This document shows positions 37,515 through 48,380 of a stretch of 64,000 nucleotides of DNA, one piece after another. Under the pieces are notes generated by a model. It did not search any database. It saw only the letters and a list, made by a program, of their open reading frames with translations, and had not been told where the DNA came from. The stretch's first letter is position 1, and every line of letters begins with the position of its first letter. The position numbers and the translations under genes are program-made. Origin of the DNA: Pseudomonas denitrificans (nom. rej.) (lineage in GTDB: Bacteria > Pseudomonadota > Gammaproteobacteria > Pseudomonadales > Pseudomonadaceae); assembly GCF_008807415.1 (NCBI RefSeq), contig NZ_CP043626.1:806001-870000 (forward strand), read 5' to 3'.

Positions 37515-37543
37515 AAAAAGGCCGCTGATCAGCGGCCTTTTTC
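37515..37543 (+). terminator. Convergent terminator, cysS / folD
   Basis: Palindrome AAAAAGGCCGCT-GATC-AGCGGCCTTTTT, symmetric and usable on both strands. Confidence 0.92.
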
Positions 37544-37561
37544 TTGCTCGTCGAAAACCTC

Positions 37562-38416
37562 TCAGGTGTGCAGGTGTTCGGCGGCGTACAGGGTGTTTTC
37601 CAGCAGGCAGGCGCGGGTCATCGGGCCGACACCGCCCGGAACCGGGGTGATCCAGCTGGCGCGCTCGGCGGCGACGTCGTATTCCACGTCGCCCACCAGC
37701 TTGCCGTCTTCCTGGCGGTTGATGCCCACGTCGATGACGATGGCGCCTTCCTTGATCCACTCACCCTTGACCAGGCCCGGCTTGCCGGCGGCCACGACCA
37801 CCAGGTCGGCGCGGCGTACGTGCTCGGCCAGGTCGCGGGTGAAGCGGTGGGTCACGGTGACGGTGCAGCCGCCCAGCAGCAGCTCCAGCGCCATGGGGCG
37901 GCCGACGATGTTCGATGCGCCCACTACCACTGCGTCCATGCCGTACAGATCGACGCCGGTGCTCTGCAGCAGCGTCATGATGCCTTTCGGGGTGCAGGGG
38001 CGCAGCAGTGGGATGCGCTGGGCCAGGCGGCCGATGTTGAAGGGGTGGAAGCCGTCCACGTCCTTGTCCGGGCTGATGCGTTCCAGCAGCTGGGAGGCGT
38101 CGAGGTGGGCGGGGAGGGGGAGCTGGACGAGGATGCCGTCGATGGCCGGGTCGGCGTTCAGGCGGTCGATCAGTGCCAGCAGCTCTTCCTGGGTGGTGCT
38201 GGCGGGGAGGTCGTACGCCTGGGAGAGGAAGCCAACCTCTTCACAGTCCTTGCGCTTGTGCGCGACATAGACCTGAGAGGCGGGGTCGCTACCGACCAGG
38301 ATCACAGCCAGGCCGGGGATGCGCAGTCCTTGCTGGCGGCGTTCATTGACGCGTTGGCCAATCTGCTGGCGGAGGCTGGCGGCGATCGCTTTGCCGTCGA
38401 TCAGTTTTGCAGTCAT
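37562..38416 (-). CDS. folD: Methylenetetrahydrofolate dehydrogenase / methenyltetrahydrofolate cyclohydrolase
   Basis: 284 residues from [20 protein letters not shown]. FolD motifs: [22 protein letters not shown] with the catalytic Tyr/Lys, [13 protein letters not shown], and [19 protein letters not shown] for NADP binding, ending [18 protein letters not shown]. It interconverts 5,10-methylene- and 10-formyl-THF. The longer upstream reading overlaps the leader and was rejected. It is convergent with cysS. Confidence 0.97.
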   Translation of the reverse strand: MTAKLIDGKAIAASLRQQIGQRVNERRQQGLRIPGLAVILVGSDPASQVYVAHKRKDCEEVGFLSQAYDLPASTTQEELLALIDRLNADPAIDGILVQLPLPAHLDASQLLERISPDKDVDGFHPFNIGRLAQRIPLLRPCTPKGIMTLLQSTGVDLYGMDAVVVGASNIVGRPMALELLLGGCTVTVTHRFTRDLAEHVRRADLVVVAAGKPGLVKGEWIKEGAIVIDVGINRQEDGKLVGDVEYDVAAERASWITPVPGGVGPMTRACLLENTLYAAEHLHT

Positions 38417-38548
38417 GTCGGGGGGATAACCATTAAGGCGGGTGAAAAGAAGGCGCGCATTTTCGCATGCTGCCTCCATAAGGCAAAGGCGGGAGCCCCT
38501 GATTTGGCGTAACTCCTTTATCTCTTTGAACTTTTTTTAAAAAAGTTG

Positions 38549-38577
38549 TTGACGGGGTATGGCCTCATCGATAACAT
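38549..38577 (+). promoter_or_regulatory. Promoter of the tRNA cluster
   Basis: TTGACG (38549-38554) and TAACAT (38572-38577) with 17-base spacing, an A/T-rich stretch upstream (CTTTTTTTAAAAAAG, possible UP element) and a GC-rich discriminator GCGCCCCG, the usual features of stringently controlled stable-RNA promoters. Confidence 0.7.
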
Positions 38578-38678
38578 GCGCCCCGCTTGCCGAGCACAGC
38601 CTGAAACACGAAAGAGGCGGTGCCAACCGATTCGGTGGTTTCCACTGAGTCTGCTTAGCAAGGGTTGCCGCCACTAAA

Positions 38679-38755
38679 GCGCCCGTAGCTCAGCTGGATA
38701 GAGCATCCGCCTTCTAAGCGGATGGTCGCAGGTTCGAGTCCTGCCGGGTGCGCCA
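38679..38755 (+). tRNA. tRNA-Arg (anticodon TCT)
   Basis: 77 bases with encoded CCA. Acceptor GCGCCCG/CGGGTGC, anticodon loop CTTCTAA within stems TCCGC/GCGGA, T-arm loop TTCGAGT. All stems pair. Confidence 0.97.
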
Positions 38756-38786
38756 AGTGGCGTTCGGTACAAGCAAATGTAATATG

Positions 38787-38862
38787 GTGGGCGTAGCTCA
38801 GTTGGTAGAGCACAGGATTGTGGCTCCTGGTGTCGTGGGTTCGATTCCCATCGTCCACCCCA
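38787..38862 (+). tRNA. tRNA-His (anticodon GTG)
   Basis: 76 bases ending CCCA. Acceptor GTGGGCG/CGTCCAC, anticodon loop ATTGTGG, and a G immediately 5' (38786) opposite the C discriminator, the extra G-1 identity base of tRNA-His. Confidence 0.97.
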
Positions 38863-38872
38863 TATTCCGAAG

Positions 38873-38898
38873 CGCCAGGCCCAGAGCCTGGCGTTTTC
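38873..38898 (+). terminator. Terminator-like hairpin between tRNA-His and tRNA-Leu
   Basis: Perfect 8-bp stem CGCCAGGC/GCCTGGCG with loop CCAGA, followed by TTTTCGTTT. It may end part of the Arg-His transcript or mark processing before tRNA-Leu. Confidence 0.6.
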
Positions 38899-38914
38899 GT
38901 TTCTGCGGTACCCT

Positions 38915-38999
38915 GCGGACGTGGTGAAATTGGTAGACACGCCGGATTTAGGTTCCGGTGGCGCAAGCTGTGAGAGTTCGAGTCTCTCCGTCCGCACCA
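38915..38999 (+). tRNA. tRNA-Leu (anticodon TAG)
   Basis: 85 bases, class II with a long variable arm (TGGCGCAAGCTGT). Acceptor GCGGACG/CGTCCGC, anticodon loop TTTAGGT within CCGGA/TCCGG, encoded CCA. Confidence 0.97.
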
Positions 39000-39064
39000 T
39001 CTTCTTTCCATAAGCTCTCGCATCCGTGAATTTCCGCAGCTTCCGCTCAGGGTGACTTCTGCAT

Positions 39065-39079
39065 TTCTAGCTACTAGAA
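39065..39079. repeat. Short perfect palindrome upstream of tig
   Basis: TTCTAG-CTA-CTAGAA. The right arm overlaps a TAGAAT that could serve as a -10 element (with TGACTT 16 bases upstream), so it could be an operator or chance. It lies 63 bases before tig. Confidence 0.4.
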
Positions 39080-39141
39080 TGCTTGCCCTTGATTCTGGGA
39101 GCCGGAAGGACCGGCTTACGTCTGTGCCACGAGGAATATCC

Positions 39142-40452
39142 ATGCAAGTTTCCGTTGAAAGCACCTCCGCTCTTGAGCGCCGCATGACCGTTGGCGTGCC
39201 GGCCGAGCGCATCGAGACCGAAGTCAACAAGCGTCTGCAGCAGACCGCTCGTCGCGCCAAGGTTCCTGGCTTCCGTCCCGGCAAGGTGCCGATGAGCGTG
39301 ATCCGTCAGCGCTACGAAGCCGCCGCTCGTCAGGAAGCCCTCGGTGACCTGATCCAGGAAACCTTCTACGAAGCCGTGGTCGAGCAGAAGCTGAACCCGG
39401 CCGGTGCTCCTTCCGTCGAGCCGAAAGTGTTCGAGAAAGAGAAGGGCCTCGAGTACATCGCTACCTTCGAAGTCTTCCCCGAGTTCCAGGTTGCCGGTTT
39501 CGACGGCATCAAGGTCGAGCGCCTGCAGGCCGACGTGGCTGACGCCGATCTCGACAACATGCTGGAAATCCTGCGCAAGCAGAACACCCGCTTCGAAGCT
39601 GTTGACCGCGCCGCTCAGAACGACGACCAGGTGAACATCGACTTCGTTGGCAAGATCGACGGCGAAGCCTTCGCTGGTGGTTCCGCCAAGGGCACCCTGC
39701 TGGTGCTGGGCTCCGGCCGCATGATCCCGGGCTTCGAAGAAGGCCTGGTCGGCGCCAAGGCTGGTGAAGAGCGTGTTCTGAACGTGACCTTCCCCGAGGA
39801 CTACCAGAACCTGGACCTGGCCGGCAAAGCCGCCGAGTTCACCGCTACCGTCAACAGCGTCGCCGAGCCGAAGCTGCCGGAACTGAACGAAGAGTTCTTC
39901 GCTCTGTTCGGCGTGAAGGAAAGCACCCTGGAAGGCTTCCGCACCGAAGTTCGCAAGAACATGGAGCGTGAACTGCGTCAGGCCATCAAGTCCAAGGTGA
40001 AGAACCAGGTGATGGAAGGTCTGGTCGAGACCAACCCGATCGAAGTTCCGAAAGCCCTGATCGGCAACGAAGTCAATCGTCTGCGCGTCCAGGCTGTCCA
40101 GCAGTTCGGTGGCAACATCAAGCCCGACCAACTGCCGGCCGAGCTGTTCGAAGAGCAGGCCAAGCGCCGCGTCGTACTGGGTCTGATCGTTGCCGAACTA
40201 GTCAAGCAGCACGAGCTGAAGGCTGACGAAGCCCGCGTTCGCGAAATGATCGAAGAAATGGCTTCCGCTTATCAGGAGCCGGAACAAGTTGTTTCCTGGT
40301 ACTACAAGAACGACCAGCAACTGAACGAAGTCCGTTCGGTTGTACTGGAAGAACAAGTTGTAGATACTGTCCTGCAGAAGGCCAATGTGACCGACAAGCA
40401 GGTATCCTACGAAGACGCGGTCAAGCCTGCAGAAGCTCCGCAAGCGGCCTGA
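39142..40452 (+). CDS. tig: Trigger factor, ribosome-associated chaperone
   Basis: 436 residues from [20 protein letters not shown], after GAGGAA. N-terminal ribosome-binding domain with the signature GFRPGKVP (about 44-51), FKBP-like PPIase domain (about 160-245, [17 protein letters not shown] and [14 protein letters not shown]), and a helical C-terminal chaperone domain. It binds nascent chains at the ribosome exit. First gene of tig-clpP-clpX-lon-hupB, a conserved proteostasis cluster. It ends at a GC-rich UUCG-capped hairpin. Confidence 0.97.
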   Translation: MQVSVESTSALERRMTVGVPAERIETEVNKRLQQTARRAKVPGFRPGKVPMSVIRQRYEAAARQEALGDLIQETFYEAVVEQKLNPAGAPSVEPKVFEKEKGLEYIATFEVFPEFQVAGFDGIKVERLQADVADADLDNMLEILRKQNTRFEAVDRAAQNDDQVNIDFVGKIDGEAFAGGSAKGTLLVLGSGRMIPGFEEGLVGAKAGEERVLNVTFPEDYQNLDLAGKAAEFTATVNSVAEPKLPELNEEFFALFGVKESTLEGFRTEVRKNMERELRQAIKSKVKNQVMEGLVETNPIEVPKALIGNEVNRLRVQAVQQFGGNIKPDQLPAELFEEQAKRRVVLGLIVAELVKQHELKADEARVREMIEEMASAYQEPEQVVSWYYKNDQQLNEVRSVVLEEQVVDTVLQKANVTDKQVSYEDAVKPAEAPQAA

Positions 40453-40476
40453 TCCAGCGCTTCTTCGTTCGATTGT

Positions 40477-40504
40477 CACAAGCCAGCCTTCGGGCTGGCT
40501 TGTG
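40477..40504 (+). terminator. Strong hairpin between tig and clpP
   Basis: 12-bp stem CACAAGCCAGCC/GGCTGGCTTGTG capped by TTCG. There is no clear U tract after it, so it may be an RNA-stabilising or processing hairpin rather than a full terminator. Confidence 0.5.
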
Positions 40505-40548
40505 CGTCTATAGAGACATGACTTTTTATTAGGGAGTGATCGTCGGAC

Positions 40549-41187
<639 letters not shown>

Positions 41188-41294
41188 GTCTCTCCGCTGT
41201 ACCGCGGCCGGTAATCCGGCCGCTCGCGGGCTTGAAAATGCCTGCGAATGCCTTCATCTTGTCCTTCACGTATATCCCCGATTGGAACGATCGA

Positions 41295-42575
41295 ATGACT
41301 GACACCCGCAACGGCGAGGACAACGGCAAGCTGCTGTATTGCTCCTTCTGCGGCAAGAGCCAGCACGAAGTGCGCAAGTTGATTGCCGGCCCCTCGGTCT
41401 TTATCTGCGACGAGTGCGTCGACCTGTGCAATGACATCATCCGTGAGGAGGTGCAGGAAGCACAGGCGGAGAGCAGTGCGCACAAGCTTCCGGCGCCGAA
41501 AGAGATCCGCACCATCCTCGATCAGTACGTGATCGGCCAGGAACGTGCCAAGAAAACCCTGGCAGTAGCGGTGTACAACCACTACAAGCGCCTGAACCAG
41601 CGTGAGCGCAAGGACGACGTCGAACTCGGCAAGAGCAACATCCTGCTGATCGGGCCGACCGGCTCGGGCAAGACCCTGCTCGCCGAGACCCTGGCGCGTC
41701 TGCTCAATGTTCCCTTCACCATCGCCGATGCCACCACCCTCACCGAGGCTGGTTACGTGGGCGAGGATGTCGAGAACATCATCCAGAAGCTGCTGCAGAA
41801 GTGTGATTACGATGTCGAGAAGGCCCAGATGGGCATCGTCTACATCGACGAAATCGACAAGATCTCGCGCAAATCCGACAATCCGTCGATCACTCGCGAC
41901 GTGTCCGGCGAAGGCGTTCAGCAGGCTCTGCTGAAGCTGATCGAAGGCACCGTGGCTTCCGTGCCGCCCCAGGGCGGCCGCAAGCACCCGCAGCAGGAAT
42001 TCCTGCAGGTCGACACCCGCAACATCCTGTTCATCTGCGGTGGCGCGTTCGCTGGCCTGGAAAAGGTCATCCAGAACCGTTCCACCAAGGGCGGCATCGG
42101 CTTCAATGCCGAGGTTCGCAGCCAGGAAGCGGGCAAGAAGGTTGGCGAAGCGCTGCGTGAGGTCGAGCCGGAAGATCTGGTGAAATTCGGCCTGATCCCC
42201 GAGTTCGTCGGCCGTCTGCCGATCATCGCGACCCTCGACGAGCTGGACGAGCCTGCGCTGATGCAGATTCTGACCGAGCCGAAGAACGCGCTGACCAAGC
42301 AGTATGCCAAGCTCTTCGAAATGGAAGGCGTGGACCTCGAGTTCCGCCCGGACGCGCTCAAGGCTGTCGCCCGTCGCGCGCTGGAGCGCAAGACCGGCGC
42401 CCGTGGCCTGCGTTCGATCCTCGAAGGCATCCTGCTCGATACCATGTACGAGATCCCCTCGCAGAACGATGTCAGCAAGGTGGTGATCGACGAAAGCGTC
42501 ATCGAGGGCTCCTCCCAGCCGCTGCTGATCTACGAGAACAGCGAGCAGCCGGCCAAGGCTGCACCTGACGCCTGA
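41295..42575 (+). CDS. clpX: ATP-dependent Clp protease ATP-binding subunit ClpX
   Basis: 426 residues from [20 protein letters not shown]. The N-terminal zinc domain has CSFC and CDEC; Walker A GPTGSGKT is at residues 120-127; Walker B is in [11 protein letters not shown]; pore loop GYVGEDVE; sensor regions and the C-terminal AAA+ lid follow ([15 protein letters not shown]). It unfolds substrates for ClpP. The upstream in-frame ATG adds a short non-conserved extension and was not used. Followed by a terminator and a heat-shock type promoter for lon. Confidence 0.97.
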   Translation: MTDTRNGEDNGKLLYCSFCGKSQHEVRKLIAGPSVFICDECVDLCNDIIREEVQEAQAESSAHKLPAPKEIRTILDQYVIGQERAKKTLAVAVYNHYKRLNQRERKDDVELGKSNILLIGPTGSGKTLLAETLARLLNVPFTIADATTLTEAGYVGEDVENIIQKLLQKCDYDVEKAQMGIVYIDEIDKISRKSDNPSITRDVSGEGVQQALLKLIEGTVASVPPQGGRKHPQQEFLQVDTRNILFICGGAFAGLEKVIQNRSTKGGIGFNAEVRSQEAGKKVGEALREVEPEDLVKFGLIPEFVGRLPIIATLDELDEPALMQILTEPKNALTKQYAKLFEMEGVDLEFRPDALKAVARRALERKTGARGLRSILEGILLDTMYEIPSQNDVSKVVIDESVIEGSSQPLLIYENSEQPAKAAPDA

Positions 42576-42581
42576 AACCAG

Positions 42582-42604
42582 AAGGGGCCTAGGGCCCCTT
42601 TTTT
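42582..42604 (+). terminator. Terminator of clpX
   Basis: Stem AAGGGGCC/GGCCCCTT with loop TAG and a T6 tract, 6 bases after the stop codon. Confidence 0.9.
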
Positions 42605-42620
42605 CTTCCCATCTACCGCG

Positions 42621-42649
42621 CTTGTTTTTTCCCAGTCCTAACCCCATCT
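42621..42649 (+). promoter_or_regulatory. lon: Sigma-32-type heat-shock promoter of lon
   Basis: CTTGTT (consensus CTTGAA) and CCCCATCT (consensus CCCCATNT) separated by 15 bases, 59 bases before lon and immediately after the clpX terminator. Confidence 0.65.
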
Positions 42650-42707
42650 TAGGCCGAAGGGTCCAATCCCATCGTTTTGGCCAAGTGCCGCTGTAGAGCC
42701 GAATATC

Positions 42708-45104
42708 ATGAAAACACTCGTCGAGTTGCCCCTGCTCCCCCTGCGTGACGTAGTGGTGTATCCGCACATGGTCATCCCGCTTTTCGTGGGACGAGAGAAA
42801 TCCATCGAGGCCCTCGAGGCCGCCATGACCAGTGACAAGCAGATCCTGTTGCTGGCGCAGAAGAATCCGGCCGACGACGATCCGGGCGCTGACGGCCTGT
42901 ACCGCATGGGCACCGTAGCCACCGTCCTGCAACTGCTGAAACTGCCCGATGGCACCGTCAAGGTGCTGGTCGAAGGCGAGCAGCGCGGCCAGGTAGAGCG
43001 CTTCATCGACGAGGAAGCCTACTGCCGCGCGGAAGTTTCGATCATTGACGAGGCCACCGTCGGCGAGCGCGAATCCGAAGTCTTTACCCGCAGCCTGCTC
43101 AGCCAGTTCGAGCAGTACGTGCAGCTGGGCAAGAAAGTCCCGGCCGAAGTCCTGTCTTCGCTCAACAGCATCGATGAGCCGGGCCGTCTTGTAGACACCA
43201 TGGCTGCCCACATGGCGCTGAAGATCGAACAGAAGCAGGAAATCCTCGAGATCACCGAGCTGTCCGCCCGCGTCGAGCACGTGCTGGCCATGCTGGATGC
43301 CGAGATCGACCTGCTGCAGGTCGAGAAGCGCATTCGTGGTCGCGTGAAGAAGCAGATGGAGCGCAGCCAGCGCGAGTACTACCTCAACGAGCAGATGAAG
43401 GCCATCCAGAAAGAACTGGGTGACATCGACGAAGGCCACAACGAAGTCGAGGAGCTGAAGAAGCGCATCGACGCCGCCGGCCTGACCAAGGAGGCCCTGG
43501 CCAAGGCCACTGCCGAGCTGAACAAGCTCAAGCAGATGTCGCCGATGTCCGCCGAGGCGACCGTGGTGCGTTCCTACATCGACTGGCTGGTGAATGTGCC
43601 GTGGAAGGCCGAAAGCAAGGTGCGCCACGACCTGGACAAGGCCGAGGATATCCTCGACGCGGACCACTATGGCCTGGAAGAGGTCAAAGAACGCATCCTC
43701 GAGTATCTCGCCGTCCAGAAGCGCGTGAAGAAGCTCAAGGGCCCGGTGCTCTGCCTGGTCGGCCCGCCCGGCGTGGGCAAGACCTCGCTGGCCGAGTCCA
43801 TCGCCCGCGCGACCAACCGCAAGTTCGTGCGCATGGCCCTGGGGGGCGTGCGTGACGAGGCCGAGATTCGCGGTCACCGTCGCACCTACATCGGTTCCAT
43901 GCCCGGTCGTCTGATTCAGAAAATGACCAAGGTGGGTGTGCGCAACCCGCTGTTCCTGCTCGACGAGATCGACAAGATGGGCAGCGACATGCGCGGCGAC
44001 CCCGCGTCGGCGCTGCTCGAAGTGCTCGATCCGGAGCAGAACCACAACTTCAACGACCACTACCTCGAAGTCGACTACGACCTCTCCGATGTGATGTTCC
44101 TCTGCACGGCGAACTCCATGAACATCCCGGCAGCCTTGCTGGACCGCATGGAAGTCATCCGCCTGCCGGGTTACACCGAGGACGAGAAGATCAACATCGC
44201 CTCGAAATATCTTGTGCCGAAACAGACTGCGGCCAATGGTCTCAAGAAGGGCGAGGTGGTCTTCGAGGAAGCGGCTACCCGTGACATCATCCGCTATTAC
44301 ACCCGCGAGGCCGGTGTCCGCAGCCTCGAGCGCCAGATCGCCAAGGTCTGCCGCAAGGCCGTCAAGGACGGCGGCAAGGCCAAGCGCATCGAAGCCGTGG
44401 TGACTCCGGATTCGCTGGAGAACTACCTGGGTGTGCGCAAGTTCCGCTACGGCCTGGCCGAGCAGCAGGACCAGATCGGCCAGGTTACTGGCCTGGCCTG
44501 GACCCAGGTGGGCGGCGAATTGCTGACCATCGAATCGGCCATGGTTCCCGGCAAGGGCGCATTGACCAAGACCGGCTCGCTGGGCGACGTCATGGCGGAG
44601 TCCATCACCGCCGCGCTGACCGTGGTTCGTAGTCGTTCGAAGAGCCTGGGCATCGCCCCGGACTTCCATGAAAAGCACGATATCCACATCCACGTGCCGG
44701 AAGGCGCCACGCCCAAGGACGGCCCTAGCGCGGGCATTGGCATGTGTACCGCACTGGTTTCGGCGATCACTCAGATCCCGGTCCGCGCGGACGTTGCCAT
44801 GACCGGCGAGATCACCCTTCGGGGGCAGGTGCTGGCGATTGGCGGCCTGAAGGAAAAACTTCTGGCTGCGCACCGGGGTGGAATCAAGACGGTGATCATT
44901 CCCGAGGAAAACGTACGGGACCTTAGGGAAATTCCGGATAATATTAAGGCCGATCTCGTTATTAAACCGGTTAAATGGATTGACGAGGTCCTGCAAATTG
45001 CGCTGCAATACGCCCCGGAGCCCTTGCCCGATGCGGCTCCCGAGATGGTTGCAAAGGATGAGAAGCGCGAGTCTGATTCCAAGGAGCGAATCAGCACGCA
45101 TTAG
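42708..45104 (+). CDS. lon: ATP-dependent protease Lon
   Basis: 798 residues. N-terminal substrate-binding domain ([21 protein letters not shown]), AAA+ module with Walker A GPPGVGKT at residues 352-359 and Walker [10 protein letters not shown], and the protease domain with catalytic Ser674 in [10 protein letters not shown] and Lys717 in [14 protein letters not shown]. It degrades misfolded and regulatory proteins. Own heat-shock type promoter upstream. The acidic/charged tail ends at the hupB promoter region. Confidence 0.97.
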   Translation: MKTLVELPLLPLRDVVVYPHMVIPLFVGREKSIEALEAAMTSDKQILLLAQKNPADDDPGADGLYRMGTVATVLQLLKLPDGTVKVLVEGEQRGQVERFIDEEAYCRAEVSIIDEATVGERESEVFTRSLLSQFEQYVQLGKKVPAEVLSSLNSIDEPGRLVDTMAAHMALKIEQKQEILEITELSARVEHVLAMLDAEIDLLQVEKRIRGRVKKQMERSQREYYLNEQMKAIQKELGDIDEGHNEVEELKKRIDAAGLTKEALAKATAELNKLKQMSPMSAEATVVRSYIDWLVNVPWKAESKVRHDLDKAEDILDADHYGLEEVKERILEYLAVQKRVKKLKGPVLCLVGPPGVGKTSLAESIARATNRKFVRMALGGVRDEAEIRGHRRTYIGSMPGRLIQKMTKVGVRNPLFLLDEIDKMGSDMRGDPASALLEVLDPEQNHNFNDHYLEVDYDLSDVMFLCTANSMNIPAALLDRMEVIRLPGYTEDEKINIASKYLVPKQTAANGLKKGEVVFEEAATRDIIRYYTREAGVRSLERQIAKVCRKAVKDGGKAKRIEAVVTPDSLENYLGVRKFRYGLAEQQDQIGQVTGLAWTQVGGELLTIESAMVPGKGALTKTGSLGDVMAESITAALTVVRSRSKSLGIAPDFHEKHDIHIHVPEGATPKDGPSAGIGMCTALVSAITQIPVRADVAMTGEITLRGQVLAIGGLKEKLLAAHRGGIKTVIIPEENVRDLREIPDNIKADLVIKPVKWIDEVLQIALQYAPEPLPDAAPEMVAKDEKRESDSKERISTH

Positions 45105-45117
45105 TTGGGGGGCTTTC

Positions 45118-45147
45118 TTGACACTGTTTTTGAGCCCTTGTTATAAA
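45118..45147 (+). promoter_or_regulatory. hupB: Sigma-70 promoter of hupB
   Basis: TTGACA (45118-45123) and TATAAA (45142-45147), 18-base spacing, about 90 bases before the hupB start. Confidence 0.75.
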
Positions 45148-45240
45148 GCGGCACTTGCTTTGTCAGTTGGCAAACCAGCACCTGCTTTTGCTTACACCTA
45201 ACACATAGAAACATACTCAACAGAAATAAGGGGACTTAGA

Positions 45241-45513
45241 GTGAACAAGTCGGAACTGATCGATGCTATCGCCGCATCTGCTGATATCCCGAAAGCTGTT
45301 GCCGGTCGCGCTCTGGACGCGGTGATCGAGTCCGTAACTGGCGCCCTGAAGGCTGGTGACTCCGTCGTACTGGTAGGCTTCGGCACCTTCGCTGTCAAAG
45401 AGCGCGCTGCTCGCACCGGTCGCAACCCGCAAACCGGCAAGCCGATCAAGATCGCTGCTGCTAAGATCCCGGGCTTCAAGGCCGGTAAAGCCCTCAAGGA
45501 CGCTGTCAACTAA
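45241..45513 (+). CDS. hupB: DNA-binding protein HU-beta
   Basis: 90 residues, the usual HU length. The start is GTG, preceded by [28 protein letters not shown] and the DNA-arm motif [37 protein letters not shown] are diagnostic. It forms a dimer that bends and compacts DNA. Highly biased codon use matches high expression. Confidence 0.97.
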   Translation: MNKSELIDAIAASADIPKAVAGRALDAVIESVTGALKAGDSVVLVGFGTFAVKERAARTGRNPQTGKPIKIAAAKIPGFKAGKALKDAVN

Positions 45514-45565
45514 GCGTCTTTTTGGACTTGACCTGGACCGGTTCAACTTCGGTTGGGCCGGTCAC

Positions 45566-45640
45566 GGAGCGATGACCCGGCTGGCGTAGGTCGGTTGGAA
45601 TCATCAGGGGTCACGGGCTCAATGCCCGCAAGCTCCACCA
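45566..45640 (+). pseudogene. Degenerate tRNA-Asp-like sequence with CCA end
   Basis: 75 bases starting GGAGCG and ending GCTCCACCA, so the acceptor can pair at five positions. Internal blocks TCGGTTGGAAT and GGGGTC...CGGGCTCAATGCCCG resemble the D-loop, variable region and T-arm of bacterial tRNA-Asp (compare TCGGTTAGAAT, CGGGTTCGAGTCCCG). The anticodon stem-loop is not recoverable and the T-loop is altered, so it cannot be a normal tRNA. It may be a decayed copy or an integration scar; the resemblance was judged by eye. Confidence 0.45.
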
Positions 45641-45648
45641 GTTACGAG

Positions 45649-45676
45649 AAGGCGCATCCTCGGATGCGCCTTTCTT
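45649..45676 (+). terminator. Terminator downstream of hupB
   Basis: Stem AAGGCGCATCC/GGATGCGCCTT with loop TC, followed by TTCTTAT. Confidence 0.85.
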
Positions 45677-45740
45677 ATATCCGCCTTTTTTCCACGCCGC
45701 GCCGCCATTGACGGTGAGCCGTGGCCGCGTCGGGGGCCGC

Positions 45741-47630
45741 ATGCTGCAAAACATCAGGGACAATTCCCAAGGCTGGATCACCAAGACCATCCTGGGCGTG
45801 ATCGTTGTCCTCATGGCTTTGACCGGGTTCGATCAGATCATTCGCGCAACCCACCACGAGAACGTCGCTGCTCAGGTCAACGGTGAAGACATCGGTCTGC
45901 CGGAGCTGCAGCAGGCTGCGGACATGCAGCGTCGCCAGTTGATGCAGCGTCTGGGCAAGGACTTCGATTCGTCCATGCTTGACGACAAGCTGCTCAAGGA
46001 CTCCGCGCTGAAGTCGCTCATCGAGCGCAAGCTGATTCTGCAGGCCGCCCAGAACGACAAGTTCGCCTTTTCCCAGCAGGCGCTGGATCAGTTGATCCTG
46101 TCGACCCCGGAATTCCAGGTGGACGGCAAGTTCAGCGCCGAGCGCTTCGACCAGGTCATCCGCCAGATGGGCTATGACCGCATGCAGTTCCGTCGCATGT
46201 TCGGCGAGGAAATGCTCATTGGTCAGCTACGCGCCGGTATCGCCGGTACTGGCTTCGTCACCGACGACGAGCTGAATGCCTTCGCTCGCCTGGAGAAGCA
46301 GACCCGCGACTTCGCCACCCTGACCCTCAAGGCCGACCCGGCCAAGAGCAAGGTCGAGGACAGTGAGATCAAGGCGTACTACGACGCCCACAGCACCGAG
46401 TTCATGACACCCGAACAGGTCACCATCGACTACGTCGAGCTGAAGAAGTCCACCTTCTTCGACCAGGTCGAGGTGAAGAAAGAAGACCTCGATGCCCTCT
46501 ATCAGAAGGAAATCGCCGGTCTGGCCGAGCAGCGCGACGCCGCGCACATCCTGATCGAGGTGAACGACAAGCAGAACGACCAGCAGGCCAAGGCCAAGAT
46601 CGACGAGATCAAGGCACGCCTGGACAAGGGTGAAGACTTCGCCAAGCTGGCCAAGGAGCTGTCCAACGACACCGGCTCCGCCGCCAACGGTGGTGACCTC
46701 GGCTTCGCCGGTCGTGGCGTGTATGACCCGGCCTTCGAAGAGTCGCTGTATGCGCTGAAGAAGGGGGAAGTCTCCGCACCGGTGAAGACCTCCTACGGCT
46801 GGCACCTGATCAAGCTGCTGGGCGTTGAAGCGCCGGAGGTTCCGACCTTCGACAGCCTGAAGGCCAAGCTGGAGCACGAAGCCAAGACCCAACTGGTCGA
46901 ACAGCGCTTCGTCGATGCGACCAAGCAACTGGAAAGCTCTGCCTACGAAGCCTCCGATCTGGGCCAGCCGGCTCAGGACATGGGCTTGAAGGTGCAGACC
47001 AGCAAGCCGTTCGGCAAGGAAGGTGGTGAGGGCGTGACCGCCAACCGCCAGGTCATCCAGACCGCTTTCAGTCCCGAAGTGCTGGAAGAGGGCGCCAACA
47101 GCGGCGCCATCGAGCTGGACCCCGACACCGTGGTCGTGCTGCGCGTGAAGGAGCACCACAAACCTGAGCAGGAAACCCTGGAGCAGGTGAGTGCCGATAT
47201 CCTCAAGCGCCTGCAGGTCGAGCACGCTGCCACCGATGCCAAGGCTCGTGGTGAAGCGCTGCTGGCTGGTCTGCGCGACGGCAAGATCCCGTTGACCCAG
47301 GCCCAGGAAGGCCAGGACTGGAAAGTCGTGGAAGCCGCCGCCCGCGGTCAGGAAGGCGTCGATCCGGTCGTGCTGCAGAGTGTGTTCCGCATGGCTCGTC
47401 CGGAAGGCGCCGGCAAGCCCAGCCTGGGCGGTGTCGCGCTGCAGAACGGCGACTTCGTGCTGGTCAAGCTCAGCGGTGTAAGTGAGCCGGATGCCAAGCC
47501 GACCGAGCAGGAGAAATCGATGTACCAGCGCTTCCTCGCTTCGCGTAGCGGCCAGGACGATTTCTCCGCGTTCCGTCGCTACCTGCAGGATCAGGCGAAG
47601 ATCGAGAAATTCGACGACGCCAAGAAGTGA
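45741..47630 (+). CDS. ppiD: Periplasmic folding chaperone PpiD (SurA-N/parvulin)
   Basis: 629 residues from MLQNIRDNSQGWITKTILG. One N-terminal membrane helix (ILGVIVVLMALTGFDQII) with the rest periplasmic. SurA-like N domain (about 40-200), parvulin domain (about 265-360: RDAAHILIEVNDKQ, AKELSNDTGSAANGGDLGF, APVKTSYGWHLIKL), and a second SurA-like C region. It assists outer-membrane and secreted protein folding. A TTG 33 bases upstream could start a longer form, but the chosen N-terminus matches the family. It ends at a very strong terminator that marks the boundary of the accessory island. Confidence 0.95.
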   Translation: MLQNIRDNSQGWITKTILGVIVVLMALTGFDQIIRATHHENVAAQVNGEDIGLPELQQAADMQRRQLMQRLGKDFDSSMLDDKLLKDSALKSLIERKLILQAAQNDKFAFSQQALDQLILSTPEFQVDGKFSAERFDQVIRQMGYDRMQFRRMFGEEMLIGQLRAGIAGTGFVTDDELNAFARLEKQTRDFATLTLKADPAKSKVEDSEIKAYYDAHSTEFMTPEQVTIDYVELKKSTFFDQVEVKKEDLDALYQKEIAGLAEQRDAAHILIEVNDKQNDQQAKAKIDEIKARLDKGEDFAKLAKELSNDTGSAANGGDLGFAGRGVYDPAFEESLYALKKGEVSAPVKTSYGWHLIKLLGVEAPEVPTFDSLKAKLEHEAKTQLVEQRFVDATKQLESSAYEASDLGQPAQDMGLKVQTSKPFGKEGGEGVTANRQVIQTAFSPEVLEEGANSGAIELDPDTVVVLRVKEHHKPEQETLEQVSADILKRLQVEHAATDAKARGEALLAGLRDGKIPLTQAQEGQDWKVVEAAARGQEGVDPVVLQSVFRMARPEGAGKPSLGGVALQNGDFVLVKLSGVSEPDAKPTEQEKSMYQRFLASRSGQDDFSAFRRYLQDQAKIEKFDDAKK

Positions 47631-47671
47631 TCGGTATGGGCTGTCGACGACGGCCCTGACTCCGTCTTCTC

Positions 47672-47711
47672 AAAAAACGCCGTTTCCCGTGAGGGAAACG
47701 GCGTTTTTTTT
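47672..47711 (+). terminator. Terminator of ppiD
   Basis: 17-bp perfect stem (AAAAAACGCCGTTTCCC and its complement) with loop GTGA and a T8 tract. The following bases to 47939 contain no gene I can support. Confidence 0.95.
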
Positions 47712-47939
47712 GGTCCTGTGTTTTTGCTCGCGGGGTGCGATCCCGCTTCTCGGCGGCCTGGTGTACCTGCCTTTCTACCCGGGGGGCGGAATTCAGAGAT
47801 TCTTCTTCTGAGGGTCGGGGGTGTTTTAGTACGTCGGTGCAGGAAGCGTCCGCGCCGCTGAAAAGCTTCGTCTGACAGCCACGCCAGTGGGGTGAATTTT
47901 AAGATTTGGAGGTGACAGATTTCATAAGGAAGGAAACAG

Positions 47940-48200
47940 ATGCCCATGGAAAAGGTAGCTCTGACTCTCTTTTCTCCCCACGCAGGCCTGAAAGCGTCGC
48001 CCAAGGTCGACGATACGGCGTCGGGTGAAGCGAAGGGCCAAAACCACGAAGGCAGCAACGTCTTGCCCGAGTTCGTCACCGCCCCGGGTGACGCCGAAGA
48101 CGTGGTGCAGCTGCCGCCAACCCTGCATCACAACGCTGTCGCCCGACAGTCGCTCCCGGGTTGCTCCAGAGCCTGTTTTCGAGTCACGCCGAATAGATAG
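47940..48200 (+). CDS. Small ORF upstream of the adhesin, unrecognised
   Basis: 86 residues, MPMEKVALTLFSPHAGLKAS..., with a good upstream AAGGAAGGAAA. No family recognised; it is hydrophilic with a cluster of acidic residues. The first 75 residues look like protein; after about 48155 an overlapping frame ending at 48384 (SRRIDSRDEAGPDPASMPL...) also looks plausible and its TGA overlaps the adhesin ATG as ATGA. Removing one base near 48152 would join the two into about 147 residues translationally coupled to the adhesin. It may be a real accessory gene with a frame break, or only leader sequence. Confidence 0.4.
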   Translation: MPMEKVALTLFSPHAGLKASPKVDDTASGEAKGQNHEGSNVLPEFVTAPGDAEDVVQLPPTLHHNAVARQSLPGCSRACFRVTPNR

Positions 48201-48380
48201 TCGCGATGAGGCAGGCCCTGACCCCGCCTCAATGCCGCTGAGCACGGCGAACTCAACCGCAGACGACATCTTTTCGATTCCGATGACAGCGATGCGCCGA
48301 CGGGGTACTTCGCGCCCTGGCAATGCTTTCGCTACTTCACTTTTCCTCGCCGTTGTCGGTGAGGTTTCCAGGAGAGCACC

